Source: Zerene cesonia (taxonomy: Eukaryota > Arthropoda > Insecta > Lepidoptera > Pieridae). From it: DNA of 64,000 nucleotides. Of the stretch, positions 23,831 through 35,276 are shown one piece after another. Where the stretch lies: assembly GCF_012273895.1 (NCBI RefSeq), contig NC_052108.1, positions 868,001 through 932,000 on the forward strand, in the 5' to 3' direction. A program made the position numbers and the translations under genes. Positions within the stretch are counted from its first letter, which is position 1; every line of letters starts with the position of its first letter. The notes beneath the pieces were generated by a model, which worked only from the letters and a program-made list of their open reading frames with translations, made no database searches and was not told the DNA's origin.

Positions 23831-23906
23831 TAAGAATGATGCTCTATATTATAATAAATCTAAATAGGACATTATAGATTTATCATAATATAGAATATCA
23901 TTCTTA
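23831..23906. ncRNA. miRNA-like 76-nt hairpin (candidate only)
   Basis: Two 32 nt arms (23831-23862 and 23875-23906) pair with only three imperfect positions, one a G:U wobble on the plus strand, around a 12 nt loop. Size and shape match a pre-miRNA, but the sequence is very AT-rich and may equally be a miniature foldback transposon. No expression evidence is available. Confidence 0.3.
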
Positions 23907-25794
23907 GTATAAATGAAATAATTGTTAATAAAAGCACATATACATGAGAATAGTTGTGAAATACAGCGTAGAGATAGATTCGATTGTAAAAGTCCTAAAG
24001 GGTACTTTTTAAACTTGCTTGAACGAAGCTGTGGGCCTGAGTGTACTCTAAAGTTGAATGTAGAGTTTTGCTTATAAGCATTGTAATAAATTATTGTATG
24101 TGTATGCATGTGTATAAATAATTCTTATATAAATGTATTGTAATCTTAACACAACAATAAAAAGGTAATGTGACCATAACAAGCATCGACACAATATTTT
24201 AAAATTAATGCTTTGTTACACACAACGAATAAAAAGGAAAACAGTATAAACTACATCTTTTATATTTAAAACCGGCAAAACTCATGGACACCGTTCATGT
24301 GGGTGACACGTGGTCGGTAGGTATAACGACTTCCTGCGCCTTTTGAATTGAAAGCAGAGCATTTAAAACCACCTATCTTATACCACTATTGTTTTGTGCG
24401 ACGCATTCACTGTACTTTGAGTGGAAAACTGTTTCACGTCAGACAAGAGAATTCTAGTACTCCGGGGAAATGCGGATGGTGAATGAAAAACATGTATAAA
24501 TCACAATACGAAGTGAGAAGTGTTTTCAAGGTTTAGCGTAGTTTTATTTGAAATGTTTTTTTCTATAAGAAAATGCATAGAAAGGCATAATTGATGTGTG
24601 CTGTTTGTGAATAGAACAAATGGATGTGAATATTGCCATGGCAAGCACACAAGTGACCCAGAATTTGATTGCTAATTAGATTGTTTTATAGGTAGAAAGA
24701 ATCAAAAATTAACCAATAACATGACAGTTATATAACTGTGTTATAATAATAAACTTTTCAACGTGGACAAAGACACGATTTTCTGCTAGTTTTCAATAGG
24801 TATAAACTATGTTATAGGTATGTATATTGAAGGCGTGCTAATTTCTCAGCGAGTATGACCCAATTCGAGTTTAAGAATGTGTGTGTTATTGACTGTGTGT
24901 GTCAAACCCAGTTATTGAAAATCATTCCCAGGCTTCCTTCTTCCAACCGCGCTAAGTCGTTATCGAAACACTGAAATATTCTTGAATCGATGAAATATTC
25001 GCATGAGAATGTCTTATTCGTATATGATGATATTGGGTACATTATCTATTTATTTTTATTTATAAAGCTCCATTATTCAAACAATTTGAATTAAATGTTG
25101 AAACTAATTATTACATTTCGTTTTTAAGAACTATAAATAGGAGGTTCATCAGAACAAGCAGTTAATAAATACAAAATATCTATGGGGCTCTGCTATGAAA
25201 TTTGTACAAAATGTGTGTGCCTACATCATATTATATTTTAGTTAGGAAGGTTTAATGTTACTTTAAAATCTTTCCTCTATATAAAACGTACAGGGAGGTT
25301 AAATAAAGCAACGAATGGGTAAAGTTTGGTCGTTAGTACTACCTTGGGTATTTATTTATTTAAAAATAAAACCTATGACTATGCACACAAATCACAATTT
25401 ACAATATTTGCTGAAGCTCGTAACCAGGAACTTTGCTTTATAAACAACATATTGAAACGAAAATTTATTACGTTATTCTTTATAAATGATCATTTTAAAA
25501 ACTGTAAGGATCCTCATTATAATGAATCTTATGAATGCGTAATTCAACATCCTTGCAGAAAACATAAAAAATAACGGATCACAATGTACAAAAATAATCA
25601 AAGAACAAAACACAAAGAAGAACTTATCGCTTACAGCTATTTATACAATTCAAAGAATCATAATGTTTTAACGATCAATTGACTGCAGGCAAATGTTTCT
25701 GTGTAAGCGACAGGTCAAATTTAAAATATCCAAGCTTAATTACACGGAATGAAAAAGTAATGCGAAGCCAGTGAAATTCAAGCCTTAATAACAT

Positions 25795-25905
25795 TCCCTT
25801 TACGGTAGCTTAGTAGATTTAACTTTCGTAGACTGCTACGAAATAGCTCTACGAAACCGTAGCAGTTAGATGCTAATTTAATCTGCTACGAACTACTCCG
25901 TAACT
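25795..25905. repeat. CTACGAA/TTCGTAG-rich repeat patch
   Basis: Interspersed inverted short motifs (GCTACGAAATAGC, GTAGCAGTTAG, CTGCTACGAAC, CTCCGTAACTAC). Related words occur at 18660-18840 and 44575-44590. Probably a DNA-transposon relic. Confidence 0.4.
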
Positions 25906-25973
25906 ACATTTGTTGTGGGCACAATTGAATCGTTGGCATTCAAGATGCACCTTGCAAGGGTCATCACGTACGA

Positions 25974-25999
25974 CACGTGACCTGAGCTACGTGACGTCA
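25974..25999. promoter_or_regulatory. E-box and CRE cluster
   Basis: CACGTG (25974-25979) and the full CRE palindrome TGACGTCA (25992-25999) lie within 26 bp, in a GC-richer non-repetitive patch (about 25915-26040). This spacing is what an enhancer for bHLH and CREB/ATF factors would look like. It is inference from motifs only. Confidence 0.3.
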
Positions 26000-26518
26000 C
26001 GGCCATGACGACACCTCATCGGTAACCCTTTATCGTCTCGGTTTAATAGCCATTTGAGCGTGTTTCGTGTGCTCTAAGGTGGTTACGGCAAAATTGAAGG
26101 GTAGTTTTGTGAATGTCTGAGGCTCTTTAATATTTATAAACACGTTATTGGAATATTGATCACTTGGCTGGGTTATCTCATTGGAAAGAAACGAAGTAAA
26201 TTCTATATAATATGTATTAAGCACTAAGAAAGTATGTAGGGGTGGTATATTTTTTTTTTGTTACAGATACGGAAAAATACTTATCATTGAATTGATATGT
26301 GTGTACGATAACATAGTACTAATAAACATCTGATGATAATAATCAAGTGAACCATTCAGCTATCCCTTACAATAAAGGTGAGAGGTGAGACCTCAGAGTC
26401 CGAGTTGAGGGACACGAAATTACACGATGGCACGTGTTTTTTACTCTTTATTTATCCGCTTTGTAACTTGGTACCTTTATTTTACGTTGGCAATAATTGC
26501 TATATTTTATTCGATGCT

Positions 26519-26722
26519 TCCTACTAATACTATATAATATAAATGTGAAAGTTTTTAAGGATGTGTGTGCGTTTGTAACTCTTTCACGCAAAAACTACCG
26601 AGCCGATTGCAATGAAATTTGGTACGTAGATAGTTGGACAACTGGAGTAACATATAGGCTTTTTATCCGGATATTCTTAGGGGGTATGGACTTACGCGGG
26701 TGAAACTGCGGGGCGCAGCTAG
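26519..26722 (+). mobile_element. Lep1-like Helitron
   Basis: Full length: 5' TCCTACTAATACTATATAAT with a small insertion, 3' GGGGCGCAGCTAG followed by T. Confidence 0.9.
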
Positions 26723-27229
26723 TAGTTTATAAATATAACAAAATTTACATTTAAATGTATGTCTGAAGCTGTTAAATGGCTCAACAACAAATCGTAATAG
26801 TGTCCGAATACCAATAACCATTGAGAATTCGACTCTAATAATTTGCAAGATTCCCCTCACTATATTTCCAGTAAACTCTTCTAAGAATAATAAAGTTGAT
26901 TACGTACACAGTTAGATTACAAGAAACAATTGTGGAATCGAGGACAGAACCTTGTAGGTACCTATAACGAGCGGCTGTGATTAGAAGACTGCACTTTACG
27001 GTCACAGTCGATAGCACTGTATTGATGGTTGGAGTAATTGTCCACTCAATGATTGAAGACACGCCTGGTGGGAAGGCTCGTTACTTCGAATAGACGTTTT
27101 TATATAGATTTTATAGAGAACTAGTTTTCCGCTTGCGACTCTGACTCTTCGATAAAATAACCATGTCTGATTAATCACTTATACGTACATTTATTACTAA
27201 AACAAAAGGAAAGGAGATCAAAGGAGATC

Positions 27230-27381
27230 CCCGTTGGGAATGAGATGTTTGCCCGTGGTAAAAAGTAACCCATGTAGTCACTAGCCTGCTGAATATCTCC
27301 AGACATTAAAATCATATCATAAAATTGCTCCGTTGCGTAAAAGAAAGACAAACAACCAAAACCCTTTCGCATTCATAAAAT
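27230..27381 (-). mobile_element. Helitron-like relic, subfamily 5
   Basis: Blocks AAATTGCTCCGTTGCGTAAA and GAAAGACAAACAACCAAAAC are shared with 35103-35276 (GATCCGTTGTGAAGTG, GAAAGACAAACAAACAAAA). Ends eroded. Confidence 0.45.
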
Positions 27382-27469
27382 TCGTGACGATGGAAAGCTT
27401 TAGGAAAGATAATATTTTCATAGCAATTTGTTTAATCCAACTTCCTACCTCCTTTCCTGTGCTATGTTA

Positions 27470-27659
27470 TCCTACTAATATTATAAATGCGAAAGTTTGT
27501 AAGGATGTGTGTGTGTGACAATAACGTATTTCACGCAAAAACTACAGAACCGATTGCAATGAATGTACGTAGACAGCTGGACAACTGGAATAACATAATG
27601 AGCCGATGATACGGATGATACGGACTTACGCAGGTCGTCAAACCGCGGGTCGCAGCTAG
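27470..27659 (+). mobile_element. Lep1-like Helitron
   Basis: 5' A|TCCTACTAATATTATAAATG, 3' GGGTCGCAGCTAG|T. Internal differences include loss of the AAATTTGGT segment and a duplicated GATACGGAT. Confidence 0.92.
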
Positions 27660-28230
27660 TGCTTCATAAAAGTGATACATGAATTAAATACATTTGGATA
27701 ATTGGATAATTCTACTAAACTTTTGTTTACGAACTTTGCATAATTTTCATTTTCATTTAAATTTATACTCATTTCTAATTAAAATTAATAATTAAATTAA
27801 AATTAAAGTTGATTTGCTTTTGTAAAATGATTAGGACAAATTTTGCTTAAAACATATTTTGCTTAAAGTCCATTAGTATATATAATATTACTGAAAACCT
27901 ATACACAATCACACAACATTTTTAGATAGACATAAAAAAGCTAGAATTTCGAAATAATTTGTCATTTATCATACGAAACAGGCTGGCAAAACTGTAGCTT
28001 ATCACATTATTATATCTCAAAAGCTAAAATCTGATCACGTATTGTTATTCTTCAGTAAACTTATGTAGTACTATACCTATTATAATATAGAATTCTTTCT
28101 TAATATAGAATTCATTCTACATTTGAAAGTCAATATATCACATCGTAAAGAGGAATTATCTTCATATTTTACCAATACCAAACAAGTTTAGCTTATTATT
28201 TGAAACGGCCATATCTTTTATAATCACACT

Positions 28231-28422
28231 TCACACTAATATTTTAAATGTGAAAGTTTGTTTGGATATTTGTCCGTCAATTACGTTGAAACTACTGAAC
28301 GGATTTCGATGAAATTTGGTATACAGACAGGATATGAGCTGACTTGGGTGATAGGATACTTTTTATCCCCTTGGGTAAAACAGGAATCCTGATATATGGG
28401 CGGAGCCGAGACGTGCGTCTAG
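28231..28422 (+). mobile_element. Helitron-like element, subfamily 6, ending beside exon 5 donor
   Basis: Starts TCACACTAATATTTTAAATG and ends GCCGAGACGTGCGTCTAG|T. Core AAACTACTGAACGGATTTCG. Its 3' end lies 19 nt from the last base of exon 5. Confidence 0.75.
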
Positions 28423-28441
28423 TCTTTTATAAATAACTCAC

Positions 28442-28621
28442 CGTTCTTGCCGGGCCGTTCGCAGACGAAGTAGTTCCTCTCCCTGCAGCTCCTGTCGTTC
28501 CACAGGAAGGTGGGGTGCGCCGGGCGCGGCGGCATCTCGCGGCGCACCTCCACGCAGTCCTGTCCCGAAGTGCCGTCGTCGTTCGGCTGACTGGCGTGCT
28601 TCCTCCACCCGGGGAACCAGT
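28442..28621 (-). CDS. Exon 5 of CUB/C-type lectin gene: C-terminal half of C-type lectin domain 1
   Basis: 180 nt, acceptor AG at 28623-28622 (TACCAG), donor GT at 28441-28440 (G|GTGAGT). It completes split His473 (C|AC) and gives the first base of Asp533. It encodes residues 474-532, with C495, C518 and C526 completing the lectin disulfides. The sugar-site loop reads Q-P-N (484-486), between the EPN (mannose-type) and QPD (galactose-type) forms, and the calcium-ligand motif W-N-D is intact at 513-515, so this domain may well bind calcium and glycan. The exon is bracketed by Helitron-like elements on both sides (28231-28422 and 28682-28881). Confidence 0.95.
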
Positions 28622-28681
28622 CTGGTAATCATTTAAGTATGATTTTAAAACAATCACGTTAACGATAAGCTTATTATCCCA

Positions 28682-28881
28682 TCCTACTAATATTATAAAT
28701 GCGAAAGTGTGTAAGGATGTGTGTATGTTTGTTACTCTTTCACGCAAAAACTACTGAACCGATTGCAATGAAATTTGGTACGAAGATAACTGGATAACTG
28801 AAATAACATATAGGCAACTTTTTATCCCAATATCCCTACGGGATACGGACTTCCGAGGGTGAAACCGCGGGGCGCAGCTAG
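28682..28881 (+). mobile_element. Lep1-like Helitron, near exon 5 acceptor
   Basis: Near-consensus 200 bp: A|TCCTACTAATATTATAAATG to GGGGCGCAGCTAG|T, with the CCGCG hairpin arm before the end. It starts 60 nt upstream (in gene sense) of the exon 5 acceptor. Confidence 0.95.
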
Positions 28882-30012
28882 TTAGGTATGTGTAAGGTAA
28901 TTTTGCTGTTTGATCATATGAATATGATAACAAAGCCTGCTACGAGTATCATACTTGTTGGTAGGTAGAAATAGTTGTAGCTTTTTCGAATAATAAATTT
29001 GCTTCTCTAAATAATAAATATTCATTAGTGTAAACCAAGTTTATACTAATTTCCCATTTCAAATTACGGTACTTTGCATCCTGATATAAATCACCTCGAC
29101 AATACAATTTATAATCAACAATTATAATCTGACTCCCCATGCCCTTAAAGTCAAGTAAGCATTACCATAAAGTTAGCCAAGTTGACGACATTCAACAAGT
29201 TAGCGACGACCGCAGTGAGTAGGGTTCACACATCGCCTATAATAATGTATTCAATATGTAAAGTTAATATTAACAAGTTTTATAGGTTGCTAAGATTATG
29301 GCAATCAGGCTTCGAGCCTTTCATACTTATTGTTTAATTGCTTTGCGATAATACGATTAAATTATTTGTTTAATAATGTTGGATTATAGTTTTATTTAAT
29401 GCGTAGGTCTATACCGAGATTACGATTATTCAAACGGTGTTCGATCCACTAATTCCCTGGATTGGATAAAATGATTTCCCTGGGCTTTTTCAGACTTACC
29501 CACAAGCCACTTTTATTTTAGATTTATTTATTTTCCTATTTGTAAACGTTTGTTTATTGTTATAATAACACACCTATTATGCTAAATACTTCTTAAGGTT
29601 TCCATTACATATTTTAATTTTTAGTCCGTCTTACTATATTAATCTGTTTTGTGATCGTATATACATATCCCTCACACTTCCAAGCACCTTATCATCGATA
29701 ATGTATAATTTTATCCATTAATAAGCGTGAACATTCGAACATCGTACATAATACGAATGTATGCACATAAGTGGGTTACCCGGGTAACAAGAAGCCTCTA
29801 TTAGTAATAAATCGTGAGAGAACGCGCGGTTTTACTCAAGCCAGCAATATATTTGCGATAAATGTATCGTCTTTTTAACAAACCAAGAGACTATTTGAAA
29901 GGATTTCCAAGACACTTATTATCGTGTTTCGACTGTGGACCTTTTGCAGATTATTTAACTATATGTATAAAAATGAATCCCTATAACCCTTGGCCATACC
30001 ATCACACGTGAA

Positions 30013-30124
30013 CGGCTGGACCGATTTCAAAAATTCTTTCACTATTATAAAGCCTGTGTCACTTTGTGTCAAAAAGTTTAATTGACACTAAGTGACACAG
30101 GCTTTATATGTACCATGGGTGAAA
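30013..30124 (+). mobile_element. Helitron-like fragment with internal inverted duplication
   Basis: Flanks read GGCTGGACCGATTTCAAAAA and TATATGTACCATGGGTGAAA, as in the copy at 57947-58112. Between them, 30047-30072 and 30082-30107 are 26 bp inverted repeats with one mismatch and a 9 nt loop. Confidence 0.65.
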
Positions 30125-30511
30125 CAAAAAAAAATACACAAGATAATAGGTACTCATTTGAAAATAGAGGAAAATAGAACTAAATATAATTCAGGAAAAT
30201 TAACGGACAATAAATAGAATGAAATGAAACCTGGTATAAGATCCAACCCTGCATTCCTGCCGCTAGGAATGTTTCGGCACGTGGCAAAACTTGCGGACTG
30301 CGGTATTATAATATAGCTATAAGTTATATATATTGTATAGATATGATTTATGTTATAAATATATTAAATATTATTGAGAATTTCGCTGCCTGGTTATGTG
30401 CTTAACAAAGCACACAAGCTGCAAAGGTTACGCCTTTACAGCATTTGCTTCTATCGCAACTGAATCAAGGGATTTATTTTTAGTTATTCATGCAACACAT
30501 AAATATGTAAC

Positions 30512-30703
30512 ACTAGGCGCTCGTCTCAGCTGCGCTCGGATATCAAGATTGTTGTTTTATCAAGGGCACATTTAATCGGATAAAAAGAACTCTCTCAGTC
30601 TGTACACCAAATTTCATCAAAATCCATTCAGTAATTTAGCGTGATTGACGGACAAATATACAAAAAACAAACTTTCACATTTATAATTTTAGTGTGATAG
30701 TGT
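30512..30703 (-). mobile_element. Helitron-like element, subfamily 6 or related
   Basis: Minus-strand copy with the core CCAAATTTCATCAAAATCCA and CAAACTTTCACATTTATAAT 5' end. The left end (CTCGTCTCAGCTGCGCTCGG) is eroded. Confidence 0.55.
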
Positions 30704-30769
30704 GATTATATACAGTTGCCACGTAAAATGAATTCTCACTCAACATCGCAATGAATACAGTATATAAAT

Positions 30770-30905
30770 CTATTGTACCCGAGGTTGTCTGGAAGAAATC
30801 GCTCTAAGCAATAAGACCGCCCATTGTACTTAGATGTAAGCTTTTATCTCTGTGTTTTTTCTCTTTCTTTAATGTTAAATAAGTGCAATATAGAATAAAT
30901 AAATA
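30770..30905 (+). mobile_element. LINE 3' end relic
   Basis: GAGGTTGTCTGGAAGAAATC, then AGCAATAAGACCGCCCATTG and a tail ending (AATA)n. This is the same 3' signature as 15728-15850. Confidence 0.65.
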
Positions 30906-31398
30906 CTTCTACAAATAAACAGTTGTAGATTATATACATGCATACAATGTGTATTGTACAAAAACACTATATTTCTGGCCTTGTTTTTCACTGTCATTGA
31001 TTCCCAATAAACCCCATTCCTGATCGTTTGCAGATGCCTTATCAGGGGCGCACATAAACTATGCCGTTCTAGACGTTTATATCTAGGCATATTTACCCAG
31101 GTGACAGTAATGGCTTCGGTGTCTGAAGTTCGTGCAAACACATAGAGTGGTCGGTAAGTGAACTATGTTTTGTTGGCCTTGAATAGCTCGTGGTACTGTT
31201 AAATGTGACTGCTATGGTTGCTATGGTGATACAGGTATGTATTCGTCTATGTAGATCTTTGAATAGCAGTTAAAAGTATTACATTAAGTGAAAAAGTATT
31301 GGTCCTTGTTTGTCGTTGTAATCTCTAGATATTAAATTAACCTTTGGTGCCTATTTCACCTTCATTGTACAACAAATACAGGTATAGAAATAAAATTC

Positions 31399-31560
31399 CT
31401 ACTATTATAAGCACGGTAACTCTATCTGCCTGTCTGTTCATTGATGAAGTTTGAACAGAGATAGTTTGAGACCGGAGAAAGAATATAGAATAGTTTCTAT
31501 CTCGGATATAGCATGTGAACGGGAAGCATGCGAGGAAAACCCTGGGCTGTCTATATTTAC
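31399..31560 (+). mobile_element. Degenerate Helitron-like relic
   Basis: TTCCTACTATTATAAGCACG at the start, then a core resembling GAAGTTTGAACAGAGATAGT and TTTGAGACCGGAGAAAG seen in related families. 3' end not found. Confidence 0.4.
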
Positions 31561-31720
31561 TTTCAAAGAGCCGCGGATAGAAATACAGAAAGTTAAATAA
31601 GTTAGGTAAGCACATATATGGTTAGATGCAACTTCTGGTTTAATATTTTTATGTTCCTTAAAATTACATTACTTAAAACTCCTAACCTAGTAAGAAAGAG
31701 TGAGGGTTGTGGGCGCAAAA

Positions 31721-31921
31721 TCCTACTAATATCCTACTAATATTATAAATGCGAAAGTTTGTAAGGATGTATGTGTTTGTTGCTCTTTCACGCAAAAACT
31801 ACTGAACCCATTGCAATGAAATTTGGTACGTAGACAGCTGGACAACTGGGAAGGCAACTTTTTATCCCGATATTCCTACGGGATACGGACTTACGCGGGT
31901 GAAACCGCGGGGCGCAGCTAG
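31721..31921 (+). mobile_element. Lep1-like Helitron with duplicated 5' end
   Basis: The 5' end TCCTACTAATA occurs twice in tandem (31721 and 31732). Otherwise it is consensus, lacking a short block at 'AACTGGAATAACATATAGGC', and ends GGGGCGCAGCTAG|T. Confidence 0.93.
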
Positions 31922-32474
31922 TATACATATAAGTCTTGGTTAATTTCTCCATTGAGAAGGTCGTAGGTTAATCTTTTTGTCGAAATAATAAAACTTGAAA
32001 GGGGATAAATGGGTGACGAAAATTGATATAAGAGGCTATTGGACTTGGATTTTTATGTGAAGGGCAGGCTTAGTCTGACTAAGCCTACCAGCCTTGTGAG
32101 AGCAAAATTTTAAATTACTGCCGAGTACATAATTTTTCACGATAATTTTATTTAAATTTAAACAAATTTAAACAAATCGACTAACATAGTGAAACAATTT
32201 GTGGGAATTTATTTCTAAATTGTTTACTATTGCTCCATGGGCTTAAGTAAATACAACAAAATGTATTTGAAATCTGAATAACCATTAGTATATATTTTGA
32301 AGACGGATTATCTAGAAATAAGAATAATCGTTTTTATTTATATTAAGGCTATTGTTACAAAAGGTACCTGAATTAATAAAACCATTTTATACAACCACAT
32401 TTTTATTAGTCCACCTCATTTATTAAAGTTTTTTTTAATCCCGTGTTTCCCGTGCTTTTCACAATTTTTTTTGT

Positions 32475-32549
32475 GAGTCCCCCCGGGAGTCGAACCCAGG
32501 ACCCCTCGGTTCTACACACACGTGTTAACCACTGTAGCAAGGAGGCGGT
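32475..32549 (-). mobile_element. SINE-A head only
   Basis: Minus strand carries CCTCCTTGCTACAGTGGTTA and the B box GGGTTCGACTCCC, but the SINE body is absent. It resembles a tRNA fragment, but its match to the SINE heads at 21113 and 49128 shows it is a truncated SINE. Confidence 0.7.
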
Positions 32550-32680
32550 TATAAAAGATTGGGTTGTATTTTTCTTTAAATGGGTACATGATGGAAAATC
32601 CTCCGGCTTGGAATTTTCGCATACGAATAAAAAGCTACATAATTACTGAGTGACTGGGGCCATTATTATTTTCCTTTTGC

Positions 32681-32943
32681 TTTTTTTTTTTTTTTAATGC
32701 CATAGCGGGCAACTGAGGTGGTGGTTCGCCTGATGGTAAGCGATCACCACCGCCCATGAACATTCGCAAAGGTAGGGCCTCTGAGAATGCGCTGCCCGCT
32801 TTTTTGGGGTAAGAGAAAAGGAATGGATTAACGACTGGAAAGAAGGAATGGACTGGGACGGGTGAGTAAAAGGAAACGGGCCTCCGGCTCCCCCACTCAC
32901 CGTACGAAACACAGTGGCATGCCACTATTTCACGCCGGTTTTC
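32681..32943 (-). mobile_element. SINE-C retroposon with poly(A) tail
   Basis: Read on the minus strand it ends in CTATGGCATT followed by a 15-base poly(A). Plus-strand landmark words are GCGGGCAACTGAGGTGGTGG, CGCCTGATGGTAAGCGATCA and GAATGCGCTGCCCGCTTTTT. Other copies are at 41227, 42706, 51021, 52921 and 56937. No clear tRNA promoter seen. Confidence 0.75.
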
Positions 32944-33486
32944 GTGCTTTTATTTCGTGTCATTTCAAGCGGAACCGGGGAAAGTGCTGTATGTTAATAA
33001 AAACATATATTTAGTGTATATGTCATACATTAATAATGACCGTACCAGCCGTTGTTTTACCACGATTTTTAATAATTTGTTGTATAGCGACAACAGAGAT
33101 ATTATTTGAAAAAAAAAAAGGTGCGTGTGCGATTCACACACGATAGAAGTGAAACTTCAGTAAATCGTAGTATGTATATTTCTGTCTCATTCTTTGCCGG
33201 CTTCATTCTACACATTTTTGTATTTGTGTCTCTTACCTGTCGTTTTTCCGTTGCATCAGGTTTGAAATCACAACGATTCTAAAGAAGTTTCACTTCAAAA
33301 ATTCTTTCCAGTTATTTCGGTCTATAAGACTCATGAGATGACGTAGTCAGACCTAGTCTGGTGACAGGCGTTCGGACGGACTAACAAACAGATAACTTTT
33401 AGTTGCGGGGCCCAATTTTACCCTTTGGGGAACCCAAACATATACATTTTGGAGCATATTCAATATATCAATAAAAGTTAGCATTA

Positions 33487-33652
33487 GTATTTTCTTGTGT
33501 TTGATTTTACGCGAGTATTATACATTTAGAAAGAACGGGGAGACTCCCCGTGACCACGCTCGCTGTAAAGTGTTCGAAACGTCGGGTTAATAATATAATG
33601 AATAAATTGCGTTTAAAATCCGTTAAAAAGTTTTTAATTTCTAAAAGTTAGC
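33487..33652 (-). repeat. Unnamed interspersed repeat (GTTTCGAACACTTTACAGCG family)
   Basis: Inverted relative to 13095-13235: TTGATTTTACGCGAGTATTA, then GTAAAGTGTTCGAAACGTCG and TTGCGTTTAAAATCCGTTAA. The ends carry ACATTTAGAAA and TTTCTAAAA, suggestive of short terminal inverted repeats. Confidence 0.6.
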
Positions 33653-33921
33653 ATTGCCGGAATTTTTAGGAAAAGTCTTTTAAAAACTTTTCAATTAGAC
33701 CTGGTAATTGGAATTCAGGAGAAACAGTAAATCAAAAAAGGGAATTCAAATAAGCAATCGAATCTCCAATTAGCATCACAGCACTTTAATACAGAAATGT
33801 AACGAATCTCGGATTCTAGTAAGACTTGTTTACGTCTAGACTCAATGGCGACTATAGGCTGAGGATTTATAGCACTTATCTTAAATACATTTCGGTTGAC
33901 AAGCTGTTTGATTAATTATTA

Positions 33922-34132
33922 CTAGCTGTGACCCGCGGTTGTAACCGCGTTAGTCCGTATCCCGTAGGGATATCGGTATAAAAAGTGTCTATGTGTTATT
34001 TCAGTTGTCCAGCTATCTACGAAGCAAATTTCATTGCAATCGGTACAGTAGTTTTTGCGTGAAAGAGTAACAGATATAGACAGCACACATACATATGCGT
34101 CCATCCTCACAAACTTTCTCATTTATAGTATT
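33922..34132 (-). mobile_element. Lep1-like Helitron, diverged
   Basis: Left end CTAGCTGTGACCCGCGGTTG, core TTTCATTGCAATCGGTACAG, right end lacking the perfect TCCTACTAATATTATAAATG. Carries extra sequence in the CACACATACAT region. Confidence 0.85.
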
Positions 34133-35102
34133 ATTATTCGCCAATAGATGTCAGGAAGAGTCATAATAAATTGGACTACTCAAACGCCTCCTATTTGTTT
34201 AAAAAAACACGAATATGACATTTTCTAAAAAAGATTCCTAGCTAGATCGATTTATCGCCCCTGAAACCCCCTATATACAAAATTTATAATTGCTCGTTTA
34301 AAGATATAAGATAAAACTAAATGTAGTTGTTCTGAAGGCGACATTGCTTGTCGAAAATCAAACCAGTCTACCCTGATAAGCGTATATTTCCCGATGGAGA
34401 ATGATTCGTTATAATTTTTGGTTATTCGTGCGTGGTTACAGAGCGATTATATTTTTAAAATTGGTCCAGTTTTTCCGTGAAAACGTTACAAATATACAAA
34501 AAAAAAAACCAATTAAAATCATAACCCCCTCCTTTTCTTGAAGTCGGTTATTTTCATATTAACTATGTTTTATGTATGGATTCATAAAGATATCTAAATT
34601 AATTTTTATTTTGATCATACTAATATTCTATATGTTTGTACCTTTTAGGCGCATTAAAAATAAAAGAAAATTAATTTAATTCTTAGCTCTATCAAATTAT
34701 TCACTATTGGATAGATATTTATTGTCCGCCCGGTTTCAATTCCGCCCCTATTCAATTTATTTAAAAGTATAGAAAGGTCTAGAACTTCGATTATCAAATT
34801 GTAAACATTTGGACCAATTAATATATTAAGACCTGTCTAGACTATCTTTAGTCTATGGTCGATATATATTTTACAATATATATTTTGTGCGAGAATAAAT
34901 AAAACTTTTTAACATGAAGCGAAGTCTCGTGTGCCTTGGGGGTGTGGGATATTGTTTATTGTTTATTATTTTATACATACAAAATACGTTTTTATCTTAA
35001 ACTGATATACCTGCTTCGTCTTTGTTCGTCGCTAAGAATAAACTCAATTTCTCGGTTACGTGAAACACGAACAAACAGACAGAAATTAATGATTATAGTG
35101 TC

Positions 35103-35276
35103 CCTAGTATTCCGTCCGCGGCTTTGTCCGCGTGGTCAAATTCCCATCAGAATAAGATGAATAATCGCTGTATAAAGTAGATTATGTCACTCTTTAGACA
35201 CAAAAATCATTCCATAAAATCGATCCGTTGTGAAGTGAAAGAAAGACAAACAAACAAAATCGCTTGTATTTATAAT
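35103..35276 (-). mobile_element. Helitron-like relic, subfamily 5
   Basis: Left motif GTCCGCGGCTTTGTCCGCGT (3' hairpin on minus), core CATAAAATCGATCCGTTGTG, right end GAAAGACAAACAAACAAAAT. Related to 27230-27381. Confidence 0.5.

Larger units (their letters stand above)
16218..28441 (-). other. Intron 5 (12.2 kb), the longest
   Basis: Repeat-rich. It holds Helitron-like elements (17040, 18966, 19868, 22672, 26519, 27230, 27470, 28231), a SINE-B foldback (20484-20698), a SINE-A with likely duplication (21103-21328), a miRNA-like hairpin (23831-23906), a palindrome (19463-19474) and a CRE/E-box cluster (25974-25999). The ORFs in it are short and unsupported. Stretches 21330-22670 and 23910-25790 show nothing recognisable beyond AT-rich sequence. 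Confidence 0.85.

Noticed and set aside
28427..28747. Alternative minus-strand frame of 106 residues over exon 5
   Set aside because: Shadow frame; the true frame gives the lectin WND and QPN motifs and phases that fit exons 4 and 6.
32475..32549. tRNA-like sequence with B box
   Set aside because: Matches the head of the SINE-A family and cannot form a complete tRNA; treated as a truncated SINE.
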